Origin: Defluviitaleaceae bacterium
GTDB lineage: Bacteria > Bacillota > Clostridia > Lachnospirales > WQUN01
Direction: 5' to 3'
NCBI GenBank assembly: GCA_009787785.1
Contig: WQSR01000007.1
Span: 31,640 to 73,273 of the forward strand
Length of the DNA stretch: 41,634 nt
Shown here: positions 14,605-22,569 of the stretch, piece after piece
Layout: each line of letters starts with the position of its first letter
Position numbering within the stretch: the stretch's first letter is position 1
Made by a program: the position numbers and the translations under genes
Notes under the pieces: model-generated
Told to the model about the DNA's origin: nothing
Databases searched by the model: none
What the model saw: the letters and a program-made list of their open reading frames with translations, nothing else

Positions 14605-16398
14605 CTAACCATTAGAAAGGGTAATATACTGGTTTTGCAAGGATTTCTTGCGCAAAGCAAGGGATTTTACGGCATTCAGGTCATTTTTCCCGCCGAGCTG
14701 TTCGATTTGGCTGTTGATATACGCGATTTTTATAATGGACGCCATTTCATTCAAGGATTTTTCCATTTCCGGCACGGAGGCATAGGCAATGGGCTTGGAA
14801 AAAACCTCCGCCGCCTGCTGTTGCGCCTCGGCGGTCTCGAACCGGGAAACCACGTCCGCCGGGGCGGATGTATTTTCGTAGGCGAAGGCAAGCAACCGGG
14901 CGTATACCCCGTCGCCCATTTCCTCCGGGGCGAGATAGCCGCCCAAAGCGGTGGCGGCGGCGCGATGGGTCAGCGCGAGATGCAACAACGCTTTGCGCGC
15001 CTCGCGTAAGCCGGGGTCCTCCTTGCTTGAGCGCGTACGGGCCCGGGGCGCGCCGGCGGGGAAGAAGCCTTCCTCGGTTTTGGCTGTTTTTTCCTGTTGC
15101 TCTTTGGCGTCGTTGAAGATAACCTCCGGGGCGATGCCCGAGATTTGGCCGATTTCGTCGGCGTAGGCTTTCATTTCGATTTTACTTTCCAGGTGGGCGA
15201 TGCATTGCTTCGCCTCCTGGGCGAACTGGATACGGTCGTCGGGCTTGTCCATGTCAAATTGCTGTAAGAGGAGTTTAATCTGAAAGGCGATATGGCTCCG
15301 CGCCCCGGCCAGCAATTGCCCCAGCCGCTGGGGGCCGAATTTTTGCAGAAATTCGTCCGGGTCCTTGGCGTCGGGGGTCTGCAAGACCTTCACCCGCAAG
15401 CCGCCCTGGAGCAAAATGGGGATGGAGCGTTGGGCGGCGGCGGTGCCCGCTTCGTCGCTGTCGAGCAAAAGCAAGGCCGTTTCGCACCCGGCGCGGCGCA
15501 AAAGCTGTACATGCCGGGCGGTAAGGGCCGTGCCCAGCACCCCCACCGCATTGGAAAACCCGGCCTTGAACAAGGCCAGCACATCCATATAGCCCTCCAC
15601 CACGATGAGCTCCTTGGCCCGGGTCCTGCGCGCCAGATGCAAAGCGTATAACTGACTGCTCTTGTTAAACAGGCTGGTCTCCGGCGAGTTGAGGTACTTG
15701 GCCTCCTTATCGCTTTCGCGCATGATACGCCCGCCGAAGCCCACCACCCGCTTGCCCGTGTCGATTATGGGGAACATGAGCCGCCCCCGGAAGCGGTCAT
15801 AGTAGTGCTCCCGCTCATTTTGGCCCTTGGCCAGCAGGCCCGCCGTATGTAAATCCGCCGGACTGATATCCCCCGGCGCGGTCATGTGGCGCAACAAAGC
15901 GTCCCAGCCCGGTGGGGACAGCCCCAGCCCGAAAAGGGCCTGTAGCTTATCCGTGACCCCGCGGTTTTGTAGATATTCCCGGGCCTGTACCGCCTCGGGT
16001 GCGTCGGAGCGCAAATTTTCATAGAAAAAACGCGCCGCCACCTTGTTATACTCGGCATGTTGTGCGCGTTCCTTGTGCTTTCTCCCTTCGGAGGGTGCCG
16101 ACCCCGGCTGGGGCAAAATAAAATGCACCCGGTCCGCCAACAGCTTCAACGCATCCACAAAATCCATATGCTCGAAGCGCATGACAAAGGTGAACACATT
16201 TCCCCCCGCGCCGCAACCGAAGCAGTGGAAGAATTGGGTGTCCGTATTTACGGTGAAGGAGGGCGTCTTCTCCTGATGAAAGGGGCACAGCCCCCAATGC
16301 CGCCCGCCGCGCACGCGCAAGGCCACATAGCTCCCCACCACATCCACAATATCATTTTGGGCGCGGACTTCCTGTATAATTTCATCCGGGTAGAACAT
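14605..16398 (-). CDS. dnaG: DNA primase DnaG
   Basis: A 597-residue primase that makes RNA primers at the replication fork. The start is set at ATG 16398 (MFYPDEIIQEV), which has an AAGGAAC site; the frame extends 31 codons further upstream but those residues do not resemble primases. The CHC2 zinc site is intact (C38, H41, C59, C62 in LCPFHQEKTPSF and FHCFGCG). The TOPRIM core shows IVVEGYMDVLALF and LLLLDSDEAGTAAA. The C-terminal helicase-binding part is Ala/Gln-rich and diverged. Head of the dnaG-rpoD operon. Confidence 0.96.
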   Translation of the reverse strand: MFYPDEIIQEVRAQNDIVDVVGSYVALRVRGGRHWGLCPFHQEKTPSFTVNTDTQFFHCFGCGAGGNVFTFVMRFEHMDFVDALKLLADRVHFILPQPGSAPSEGRKHKERAQHAEYNKVAARFFYENLRSDAPEAVQAREYLQNRGVTDKLQALFGLGLSPPGWDALLRHMTAPGDISPADLHTAGLLAKGQNEREHYYDRFRGRLMFPIIDTGKRVVGFGGRIMRESDKEAKYLNSPETSLFNKSSQLYALHLARRTRAKELIVVEGYMDVLALFKAGFSNAVGVLGTALTARHVQLLRRAGCETALLLLDSDEAGTAAAQRSIPILLQGGLRVKVLQTPDAKDPDEFLQKFGPQRLGQLLAGARSHIAFQIKLLLQQFDMDKPDDRIQFAQEAKQCIAHLESKIEMKAYADEIGQISGIAPEVIFNDAKEQQEKTAKTEEGFFPAGAPRARTRSSKEDPGLREARKALLHLALTHRAAATALGGYLAPEEMGDGVYARLLAFAYENTSAPADVVSRFETAEAQQQAAEVFSKPIAYASVPEMEKSLNEMASIIKIAYINSQIEQLGGKNDLNAVKSLALRKKSLQNQYITLSNG

Positions 16399-16490
16399 GG
16401 CACGTTCCTTTATTTTGGGGATGTCTTTGTAAATTCGACGCGTCTGGCGAAAATCCTTCAAAGCCAGCGTGAAAGAGAATGTGTTAAACA

Positions 16491-16499
16491 TGATATAAT
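16491..16499 (+). promoter_or_regulatory. Extended -10 promoter for the VOC gene
   Basis: TGATATAAT (16491-16499) is a perfect -10 hexamer with the TGn extension. No convincing -35 box is present. It lies 42 bases before the VOC start and inside the upstream leader of dnaG on the other strand. Confidence 0.5.
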
Positions 16500-16540
16500 T
16501 ACCTTGCAGTAGAAAATTTATATTTGTGGAGGTAAAGAAA

Positions 16541-16918
16541 ATGGTAATGCCTTATTTGCATTTTAATGGGAATTGCGAGGAAGCATTTAGGTTTTATGCT
16601 GATTGCTTCGGCGGGAAAGTTACATTCCTATCCCGACTAAACAATGAACCCAGAAATCCTGTTATGCACGCTACGGTCATGCTGACTGAACACGGCGGTC
16701 TAACGGGTTCAGATTCCGACCCTCCTGAACCTCTCCCCGAAAAATATGAAATCCTTGTGCTTTTTAAGACACGAGAAGAAGTTGAAAGTGTTTTTTCAAA
16801 GCTATCCGAAGGTGCAACAGACATCACTCCATTCGCACCACACCCACCACCCGATGATGCAGGCGGCGGCGCATACCTCATTGATAAGTACGGCTATCAT
16901 TGGATGTTGTGCGTATAA
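16541..16918 (+). CDS. VOC (glyoxalase/PhnB-like) family protein
   Basis: A 125-residue protein beginning MVMPYLHFNGNCEEAFRFY. The ATG at 16541 is chosen because GGAGG lies 11 bases upstream; a GTG at 16526 overlaps that site. The sequence matches PhnB-type members of the vicinal-oxygen-chelate superfamily: N-terminal YLHFNGNCEEAFRFYADCFGG, a central HATVML segment, and a final GGGAYLIDKYGYHWML. These proteins form small dimers with a metal or ligand pocket; many are resistance-like or have no known substrate. It is monocistronic, with a promoter before it and a hairpin after it. Function unassigned. Confidence 0.88.
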   Translation: MVMPYLHFNGNCEEAFRFYADCFGGKVTFLSRLNNEPRNPVMHATVMLTEHGGLTGSDSDPPEPLPEKYEILVLFKTREEVESVFSKLSEGATDITPFAPHPPPDDAGGGAYLIDKYGYHWMLCV

Positions 16919-16919
16919 T

Positions 16920-16945
16920 GTGCTTTGCATAATAAGCACTTTCTT
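16920..16945 (+). terminator. Probable terminator of the VOC gene
   Basis: GTGCTT (16920-16925) pairs with AAGCAC (16934-16939), followed by TTTCTTC. The stem is short and the U-run interrupted, so it is probably weak. Confidence 0.45.
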
Positions 16946-17013
16946 CGCCGTGCGTACTTATACAGTATCATGCAATGGTCATTCTACACAATAAATTAAA
17001 TTTCTCCCAATAC

Positions 17014-17041
17014 TTGCAATTTTTTACATCTATGGTATAGT
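17014..17041 (+). promoter_or_regulatory. Sigma-A promoter for the AbrB-like gene
   Basis: TTGCAA (17014-17019) and TATAGT (17036-17041) are separated by 16 bases, about 30 bases before the start codon and just ahead of the AAGGGGAG ribosome-binding site. Confidence 0.65.
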
Positions 17042-17073
17042 AAGGCAAATTTCGCACCGAAGGGGAGATTTAT

Positions 17074-17328
17074 ATGCGAGCAACGGGTATTGTAAGGCGA
17101 ATAGACGAGCTGGGGCGCATCGTACTGCCCTGCGAACTGCGGCGTGTACTGCACATCAACGACCGTGACCCGCTGGAAGTCTTTGTGGATAATGACCGGA
17201 TTATATTGAAGAAATACGAGCCGGCTTGCATTTTTACAGGTGCCGCCGAGGATTTGTTCGAATATGAGGGCCGGAAGGTTTCCAAATCTGCGATACAAGA
17301 AATGGCGAAGCAAGCCGGATTGATATAA
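17074..17328 (+). CDS. AbrB/SpoVT-type transition-state regulator
   Basis: An 84-residue DNA-binding protein. Residues 1-50 form a swapped-hairpin AbrB domain with the standard MRATGIVRRIDELGRIVLP and LEVFVDNDRIILKKYEP. The C-terminal segment (CIFTGAAEDLFEYEG then VSKSAIQEM) corresponds to the part that in many clostridial homologues carries two CxxC pairs. Here only the first Cys remains, so metal binding there is unlikely. Proteins of this type tune stationary-phase and sporulation genes by binding A/T-rich promoters. It has its own promoter and terminator and appears monocistronic. Confidence 0.92.
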   Translation: MRATGIVRRIDELGRIVLPCELRRVLHINDRDPLEVFVDNDRIILKKYEPACIFTGAAEDLFEYEGRKVSKSAIQEMAKQAGLI

Positions 17329-17335
17329 TTTACTG

Positions 17336-17367
17336 AAAGCCGCACATGTATTTATGGGCGGCTTTTT
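17336..17367 (+). terminator. Terminator between the AbrB-like gene and cdd
   Basis: AAAGCCGC (17336-17343) pairs with GCGGCTTT (17358-17365), with a run of five T at 17363-17367. It lies 7 bases after the abrB-like stop and 17 bases before cdd. Confidence 0.75.
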
Positions 17368-17384
17368 CTATGGGAGTGAATCGC

Positions 17385-17795
17385 ATGAATCACGCACAAC
17401 TCGCCGCCGCCGCCGTTGCGGCCAAGGACCGCGCCTACGCGCCCTATTCGGGCTTCCATGTGGGGGCGGCCTTGCTTTCGGAGGGGGAGACGCTCTATAT
17501 CGGGTGCAATATCGAGTCTGCGGCCTATCCTGCCACGGTCTGCGCCGAGCGGACGGCCTTGCTCAAGGCCGTTTCCGAAGGGGAGCGTAAATTCCGTGCC
17601 ATAGCCGTGGCTGGCTCCAAGCCGGGAGCCGACGGGGACTATTGCTATCCCTGCGGCGTGTGCCGGCAGTTGCTTCACGAATTTGCGGGGGAAGACTTCG
17701 AAGTGATTGTCGCCCGGACGGCAACGGATTTCCGTGTGCACAAATGGGCAGAAATTTTACCTTTTGGCTTCGGCCCCAAGGACCTGGAGGGATAA
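17385..17795 (+). CDS. cdd: Cytidine deaminase
   Basis: A 136-residue cytoplasmic enzyme that converts cytidine and deoxycytidine to uridine and deoxyuridine. The zinc site is complete: C53-A-E55 (TVCAERTALL, catalytic Glu) and P-C90-x-x-C93 (CYPCGVCRQ). The substrate stretch YSGFHVGAALL and the CNIESAAYPAT motif are standard. The start is ATG 17385 after GGGAGTG; an upstream in-frame ATG would read through the preceding terminator hairpin. It is followed 2 bases later by the nucleoside phosphorylase gene, so the pair feeds pyrimidine nucleosides into salvage. Confidence 0.95.
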   Translation: MNHAQLAAAAVAAKDRAYAPYSGFHVGAALLSEGETLYIGCNIESAAYPATVCAERTALLKAVSEGERKFRAIAVAGSKPGADGDYCYPCGVCRQLLHEFAGEDFEVIVARTATDFRVHKWAEILPFGFGPKDLEG

Positions 17796-17797
17796 TT

Positions 17798-19087
17798 TTG
17801 CGCATCTACGATATCATCCATAAAAAGAAGCGCGGCGGTGCGCTGACAAAAGAGGAAATCGCGTTTTTCGTAGCGGGCGTCACCGACGGTAGCGTTTACG
17901 ATTATCAAGCCACCGCCCTCCTTATGGCCATTTGCCTGCAAGGGATGAACCCGGCAGAAACCACCGCCTTGACCCTGGCCATGGCCCACTCCGGCGACAT
18001 GCTGGATTTGAGCGGCTTGCCGGGCATCAAGGTGGACAAGCATTCCACCGGCGGGGTGGGGGACAAAACCACTTTGGTGGTGGCCCCCATGGTGGCGGCC
18101 ATGGGCGTCACCGTAGCGAAAATGAGCGGCCGGAGCCTGGGCCACACCGGGGGCACGGTGGACAAGCTGGAGGGCATCCCCGGCTTCGAAACCGCGCTGA
18201 GCATGGAACAATTCTTCGCCACCGTGGCCCAATGCGGCCTTTGCATTGCGGGCCAGTCCATGAGCCTGGCCCCGGCAGACAAGAAAATCTACGCCCTGCG
18301 CGACGCCTCCGCCACCGTGGACAGCATCCCCTTAATCGCCGCCAGCATCATGAGCAAAAAAATCGCCGCCGGCGCGGATTGTATTTTGCTGGATGTGAAA
18401 ATGGGGAGCGGCTCCTTCATGAAAACCATGGCCGACGCCCGGGCCCTGGCCCAGGCCATGGTGGAAATCGGCCAGGGCGCGGGGCGAAAAACCGCCGCGG
18501 TAATCACCTCCATGGAAACCCCCCTGGGCGACGGCATCGGAAACAACATCGAAATCCAGGAAGCCATAGCCGTGTTGCGGGGCGAGGGCCCGGCAGATTT
18601 ACGCCATGTATGCCTGGAGCTGGCCGCCCATATGTTCCTTCTCGCGGGCAAGGGGGAGCTGGCCGCGTGCCGCGCTTTGGCCGAGGAGGCGATTTCCAGC
18701 GGCAAGGCTTTGGAAAAATTCGCCGCTCTGGTGGCGGCCCAAGGCGGCAACCGAAGCTACATCGACGACCCCAGCCGCTTCCCCACGGCAAAACTCAAGC
18801 GCACCCTCCCCGCCCGGAAGAGCGGCTACATCGGAGCGATGGACACCGAGGGCATCGGCCATACCGCCCTGGCTTTGGGCGCGGGCCGCGCCACCCCCGG
18901 GGATAGCATCGACTACAGCGCGGGCATCATCCTCCACGCGAAAACCGGCGACCGGGTGGAAGCCGGGCAACCCCTGGCCACCCTCTACACCTCCAGCGAA
19001 GAAAAAGCGGACACCGCAACACAGCAATACCTGTCCTGTCTCACCTTTTCCCACACCCCGGTGGAGAAACCCCCGCTGATTTACTGA
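17798..19087 (+). CDS. pdp: Pyrimidine-nucleoside phosphorylase
   Basis: A 429-residue enzyme that splits uridine, deoxyuridine or thymidine with phosphate into base and (deoxy)ribose-1-phosphate. The start is TTG 17798 with GGAGGGAT ahead of it; a longer frame extends into cdd but in the wrong context. Family motifs are clear: IIHKKKRGGALTKEEI, KVDKHSTGGVGDKTTL (phosphate site), KMSGRSLGHTGGTVDKLE and DVKMGSGSF. Length matches the Bacillota enzyme. It is co-transcribed with cdd, forming a two-step route from cytidine to uracil plus sugar phosphate. Its end overlaps the convergent LacI gene by 7 bases. Confidence 0.95.
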   Translation: MRIYDIIHKKKRGGALTKEEIAFFVAGVTDGSVYDYQATALLMAICLQGMNPAETTALTLAMAHSGDMLDLSGLPGIKVDKHSTGGVGDKTTLVVAPMVAAMGVTVAKMSGRSLGHTGGTVDKLEGIPGFETALSMEQFFATVAQCGLCIAGQSMSLAPADKKIYALRDASATVDSIPLIAASIMSKKIAAGADCILLDVKMGSGSFMKTMADARALAQAMVEIGQGAGRKTAAVITSMETPLGDGIGNNIEIQEAIAVLRGEGPADLRHVCLELAAHMFLLAGKGELAACRALAEEAISSGKALEKFAALVAAQGGNRSYIDDPSRFPTAKLKRTLPARKSGYIGAMDTEGIGHTALALGAGRATPGDSIDYSAGIILHAKTGDRVEAGQPLATLYTSSEEKADTATQQYLSCLTFSHTPVEKPPLIY

Positions 19088-20067
19088 AAAGGTGGGGCGG
19101 TGGATTCCCGCTCGATGAGCCATGGCTCCAGCTGGGCGCGGCAAATGGGCGTTTTCTGCGAAAGGCCGCGAAGCAAAGCGCAAGCGGTTTCCCCCAGGGC
19201 GGCGGGATTTTGCGCGATGGTGGTCAAGGTGGGCGTACAGCCCTGACACAGGAGCTGGTTGTCAAACCCGACGATGGACATGTCCCGGGGCAGTTCGTAT
19301 CCCAGGGTCTTGAACCGCCGAATCGCCCCCAGTGCCATCAAATCGCTGGCAAAGTAAATGGCTGTGGTGTCGGTTTTAGCAAAGTATTCCGCCGCCTTGG
19401 TGCCGCTTTCCATGCTGTAATTTCCGTCGAAGCAGAGCCCCGGGTCAAAGGGAATGGCATGGTTGTACAAGGCCGCCAGATAGCCGGCCAGCCGTTCTTG
19501 TGAAATGTAGGCTTCCTTGTGGCCGTTTACAAAACCAATCCGCCTGTGCCCCAATTGGGTAAGATGCCGAATCGCCAACGCGCCGCCGGAGATGCTGTTG
19601 GTGCCCACATTCCCTACCAGGGGATTTTTTGCGTGGATGTCCAGGGTGACGATGGGGGTTGTGGTGGTTTCCAGTTGCAAATAATAGGGGTCGGTATTTT
19701 TAATGCCTGTGACAAAAAGGCCGTCGAACTTATTTTTATAGGCGAATTGGTCCAGGGTCTCCGGGGTGTCGCCGTTGATATGGAAGACCACCACATCCAG
19801 GTCCAGCCGGTCGGCGTATTTTTGAAAGCCCATCAGTAACGAAAACATGAGGGAGGTCTGGCTGTCCTCCATGTCGTCGGGATTGACGGCGAGCACGCCG
19901 AAACGCTTGCGCTGGCCGGGGCTTTTTAAATAACCCAGTTCGTGGGCGTACAGACGCACGCGTTCTTTGGTTTCGTCGCTGATTTCGTGGCGGCCGGAAA
20001 GGGCCTTCGAAACGGTGGCGGGGGATAGGCCCAGGTCCTGGGCTATTTTTTTTACTGTGGGCTTCAT
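19081..20067 (-). CDS. LacI-family regulator of the GH65 locus
   Basis: A 328-residue repressor. ATG 20067 (MKPTVKKIAQDLGLSPATVS) is chosen for the GGAGG site and because the helix-turn-helix begins there. The N-terminal domain reads operator DNA (hinge helix near HELGYLKSPGQ), and residues about 60-325 form the periplasmic-binding-protein-like effector domain (FGVLAVNPDD ... GHRRIGFVNGHKEA ... ISGGALAIRHL). It is divergent from the GH65 operon, and palindromes lie between the two promoters, so it most likely represses that operon and perhaps itself. The effector is probably the disaccharide or a product of its phosphorolysis. Confidence 0.9.
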   Translation of the reverse strand: MKPTVKKIAQDLGLSPATVSKALSGRHEISDETKERVRLYAHELGYLKSPGQRKRFGVLAVNPDDMEDSQTSLMFSLLMGFQKYADRLDLDVVVFHINGDTPETLDQFAYKNKFDGLFVTGIKNTDPYYLQLETTTTPIVTLDIHAKNPLVGNVGTNSISGGALAIRHLTQLGHRRIGFVNGHKEAYISQERLAGYLAALYNHAIPFDPGLCFDGNYSMESGTKAAEYFAKTDTTAIYFASDLMALGAIRRFKTLGYELPRDMSIVGFDNQLLCQGCTPTLTTIAQNPAALGETACALLRGLSQKTPICRAQLEPWLIERESTAPPFQ

Positions 20068-20098
20068 ATATGCCTCCATAAAAGTGTCGTCAGAAGGG

Positions 20099-20104
20099 AT
20101 TATA
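20099..20104 (-). promoter_or_regulatory. -10 box of the LacI gene
   Basis: TATAAT on the minus strand (20104-20099), preceded by TGTGG, forms a near-extended -10; the -35 region is poor (TTTCTG, 17 bases upstream). It sits 32 bases upstream of the LacI start codon. Confidence 0.5.
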
Positions 20105-20130
20105 CCACAGAAAAAACATTTCAGAAACAA

Positions 20131-20151
20131 TTTCACGGAAATTTCGTGAAA
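20131..20151. promoter_or_regulatory. Candidate LacI operator (palindrome)
   Basis: TTTCACG (20131-20137) and CGTGAAA (20145-20151) are exact inverted halves around GAAATTT. The site lies 7 bases upstream of the GH65 operon -35 box and upstream of the divergent LacI -10 box, well placed for repression of one promoter and autoregulation of the other. Confidence 0.65.
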
Positions 20152-20157
20152 TAATTC

Positions 20158-20186
20158 TTGACAAAGAAAGGGCGAAATATTATAGT
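20158..20186 (+). promoter_or_regulatory. Sigma-A promoter of the GH65 operon
   Basis: A perfect TTGACA (20158-20163) and TATAGT (20181-20186) are separated by 17 bases. Transcription should start near 20193, about 40 bases before the GH65 start codon. Confidence 0.8.
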
Positions 20187-20203
20187 AACCTTGTTGAAAA
20201 TGA

Positions 20204-20219
20204 CGAAAATTTATTTTCG
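20204..20219. promoter_or_regulatory. Second operator-like palindrome downstream of the promoter
   Basis: CGAAAAT (20204-20210), TT, ATTTTCG (20213-20219) is a perfect 7-base inverted repeat in the transcribed leader, between the expected start site and the ribosome-binding site. A bound repressor there would block elongation. It differs in sequence from the 20131-20151 site. Confidence 0.5.
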
Positions 20220-20231
20220 CAAGGGGTACAT

Positions 20232-22532
20232 ATGGAAAATATTAGCGGAAGCGGCTGGATATTGCAGGAAAATTCCTTTAACCCGGCGGCCTTGGGCAAA
20301 TGCGAAGCCATTATGTGCGGGGGCAACGGGTACATGGGCCTGCGTGCGGCCACGGAGGAGCGATACATCGGGGAAAGGCGGGGTCTTTTCGTGGCGGGGA
20401 CATTTAACCGGTTTTTGTCCGACACGGAAAAAGACAACGAAGTGAGCGAGTTGCCTAATGCGGCGGATTTCCTGGAAATGGAAATCAAGCTGGACGGGCA
20501 ACTTTTTTCATTGGCCCAGGGTACGGTGAAGGAATACATCCGAAGTTTACACTTCGCCACGGGGGAACTGAAGCGGCAGATGCACTGGGTTTCCCCGGCG
20601 GGGAAGGAATATCGGCTGGATTTCCACCGGGTGGTTTCTTTGGGGGATTTGCATACCGTGGCGCAAAAGGTGTGCATACAGCCCCTGTCCGGGGTTGCGG
20701 AGATTACCCTTTCCACGGGCATCAACGCCCAGATGACCAATTCCGGGGCCCAGCATTTCGCCGAGGGGCCCAAGCGGTTTTATGACCGGCGTTATATGCA
20801 ATTGGTGCAGACCACCACCCAGAGCGGCATTGATTTCGTTCTGACCACGGATGTAACGCTCTCCCGGGAGGCGAATACCCGTATTGCCATGGACAGGCGC
20901 AGGATATTTTCCGTATATGACATTTCCCTGGAGCCGGAGGAAGTGCTGACCATAGAGAAAATCACCACCGTGCACACCTCCAGGGACAAAAAAACCGAGG
21001 GGCTTGACACCGCCGCTTTGCAGGCCCACGCGCTGGCCCATTTGAAGGCGCAGTCCGCGCTGGGCTACGGCGAAATCGCCCGGCAAAGCGCGGAAGCCTG
21101 GCATCAAAAGGTATGGGGCAATATCCCCGTGACCCTAGAATCTACCGACCCCACCGACCTGCTGGCCTTGCGTTTCGCCCAGTATCACTTGCAAATTATG
21201 GCTCCCGCTCACGACAACCGCATGAACATCGGCGCGAAGGGGCTTTCCGGCGAGGGATACAAGGGCCATACCTTTTGGGATACCGAAATATTCGTCTTGC
21301 CGTATTATATTTTTACCCAACCGGAAACCGCCCTCAGCCTTGAGGAATACCGCTACCTCTCCCTCCCCGGGGCGCGGAAAAAGGCTGAGGGCAATGGTTT
21401 TTCCGGCGCGCAGTTCCCCTGGGAGTCCGCGTGGCTGGACGACGGGGAAGTCACGCCCCTGTATGGCGCGGCGGATATCGTCACGGGCTTGCCCACGCCG
21501 ATTCTCACAGGCTTAATTGAAATCCACATCACCTGTGATGTGTGCTATGGCGTGTGGCAGTACTATACCGCCACGGGGGACGCGGATTTCATGGCGCGTT
21601 GCGGCTATGAGCTGGTGTTCGAAACAGCCAATTTCTGGGTGTCACGCCTGGAACCGGGCCCGGAGGGGAAGCTTCACATTAATAATGTCATCGGCCCGGA
21701 CGAATACAAGGACCAAATAGACGACGATGCCTTCACCAACCATTTTGCCCGCTGGAATTTGTGGCTGGCCATGGCATACCGGGATGCCTTGGCCCGGGAG
21801 AACCCCGCGCTACTGGAAAAACTGCGCCCCTATGTCCGGTACGGCGCGTGGGAGGAAAAGGCCCGGGACATTTACATCCCCGAGCCCAGGGAAGACGGTA
21901 TAATCCCCCAAAACCGCACTTTTTTAACCTTAAAGGAAATTGACTTGACCAAATATAAAAATCAGACCCAGGTGGGCTCCATTTACCGGGACTACAACCA
22001 TGAGCAAATCGGCGAGATGCAGGTTATCAAGCAGGCAGATGTGCTGTTGCTGATTTTATTAAAGGAGGAACACTTTACCCCGGAGGTGAAGCGCGCCAAC
22101 TGGGACTATTATGAGCCGCGCACCTTGCACGATTCCTCCCTTTCCCTGTCCACCCATTGCATACTGGCGGCGGACATGGGGGATGAGGTGCTGGCATATG
22201 ATTTGTTTAAGCGGGCCTGTAACATCGACATGGGGCCCAATATGAAAAGCTCCGACGACGGCATCCATGCCGGCAGTATCGGGGGTATCTGGCAGTGTGC
22301 GGTGCTGGGCTTCGGCGGCTTGCGGCTGGTGGGCGACAAGATACGCCTTGCCCCGGCCTTGCCCAAAGCTTGGACGCGTTTGCAATTTTATTGCTGGCTC
22401 AAGGGGCAGAAAATAAAAATAAATATCACCCACGACACCGTGCAGGTGGAAAACCTGACCCGAACCGCCCCCGTGGAAATGGAAATCAACGGCACTACGC
22501 ATGTTGTCGCCGACATGCTTGAAATAAAATAA
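20232..22532 (+). CDS. GH65 alpha-glucosyl disaccharide phosphorylase
   Basis: A 766-residue cytoplasmic inverting phosphorylase that splits an alpha-linked glucose disaccharide with phosphate to give beta-glucose-1-phosphate plus the second sugar. The N-terminal beta-sandwich (about 1-270), a linker and the (alpha/alpha)6 barrel (about 310-700) match GH65. Signature stretches are GHTFWDTEIF (346-353), GAQFPWESAW (392-401) and NVIGPDEYKD, where E491 is the general acid. The family includes maltose, kojibiose, nigerose and trehalose phosphorylases; the substrate cannot be fixed from sequence by eye. The downstream pgmB, which uses beta-glucose-1-phosphate, supports phosphorolysis over hydrolysis. 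There is no signal peptide. Confidence 0.93.
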   Translation: MENISGSGWILQENSFNPAALGKCEAIMCGGNGYMGLRAATEERYIGERRGLFVAGTFNRFLSDTEKDNEVSELPNAADFLEMEIKLDGQLFSLAQGTVKEYIRSLHFATGELKRQMHWVSPAGKEYRLDFHRVVSLGDLHTVAQKVCIQPLSGVAEITLSTGINAQMTNSGAQHFAEGPKRFYDRRYMQLVQTTTQSGIDFVLTTDVTLSREANTRIAMDRRRIFSVYDISLEPEEVLTIEKITTVHTSRDKKTEGLDTAALQAHALAHLKAQSALGYGEIARQSAEAWHQKVWGNIPVTLESTDPTDLLALRFAQYHLQIMAPAHDNRMNIGAKGLSGEGYKGHTFWDTEIFVLPYYIFTQPETALSLEEYRYLSLPGARKKAEGNGFSGAQFPWESAWLDDGEVTPLYGAADIVTGLPTPILTGLIEIHITCDVCYGVWQYYTATGDADFMARCGYELVFETANFWVSRLEPGPEGKLHINNVIGPDEYKDQIDDDAFTNHFARWNLWLAMAYRDALARENPALLEKLRPYVRYGAWEEKARDIYIPEPREDGIIPQNRTFLTLKEIDLTKYKNQTQVGSIYRDYNHEQIGEMQVIKQADVLLLILLKEEHFTPEVKRANWDYYEPRTLHDSSLSLSTHCILAADMGDEVLAYDLFKRACNIDMGPNMKSSDDGIHAGSIGGIWQCAVLGFGGLRLVGDKIRLAPALPKAWTRLQFYCWLKGQKIKINITHDTVQVENLTRTAPVEMEINGTTHVVADMLEIK

Positions 22533-22569
22533 AACCAGAATGCAGAGTGTAATCCGAAGGGAGAAGAAC

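Noticed and set aside
16399..16491. 31-codon N-terminal extension of DnaG
   Set aside because: The extension does not resemble primases, and the ATG at 16398 has a proper ribosome-binding site and the canonical FYPDEIIQEV start.
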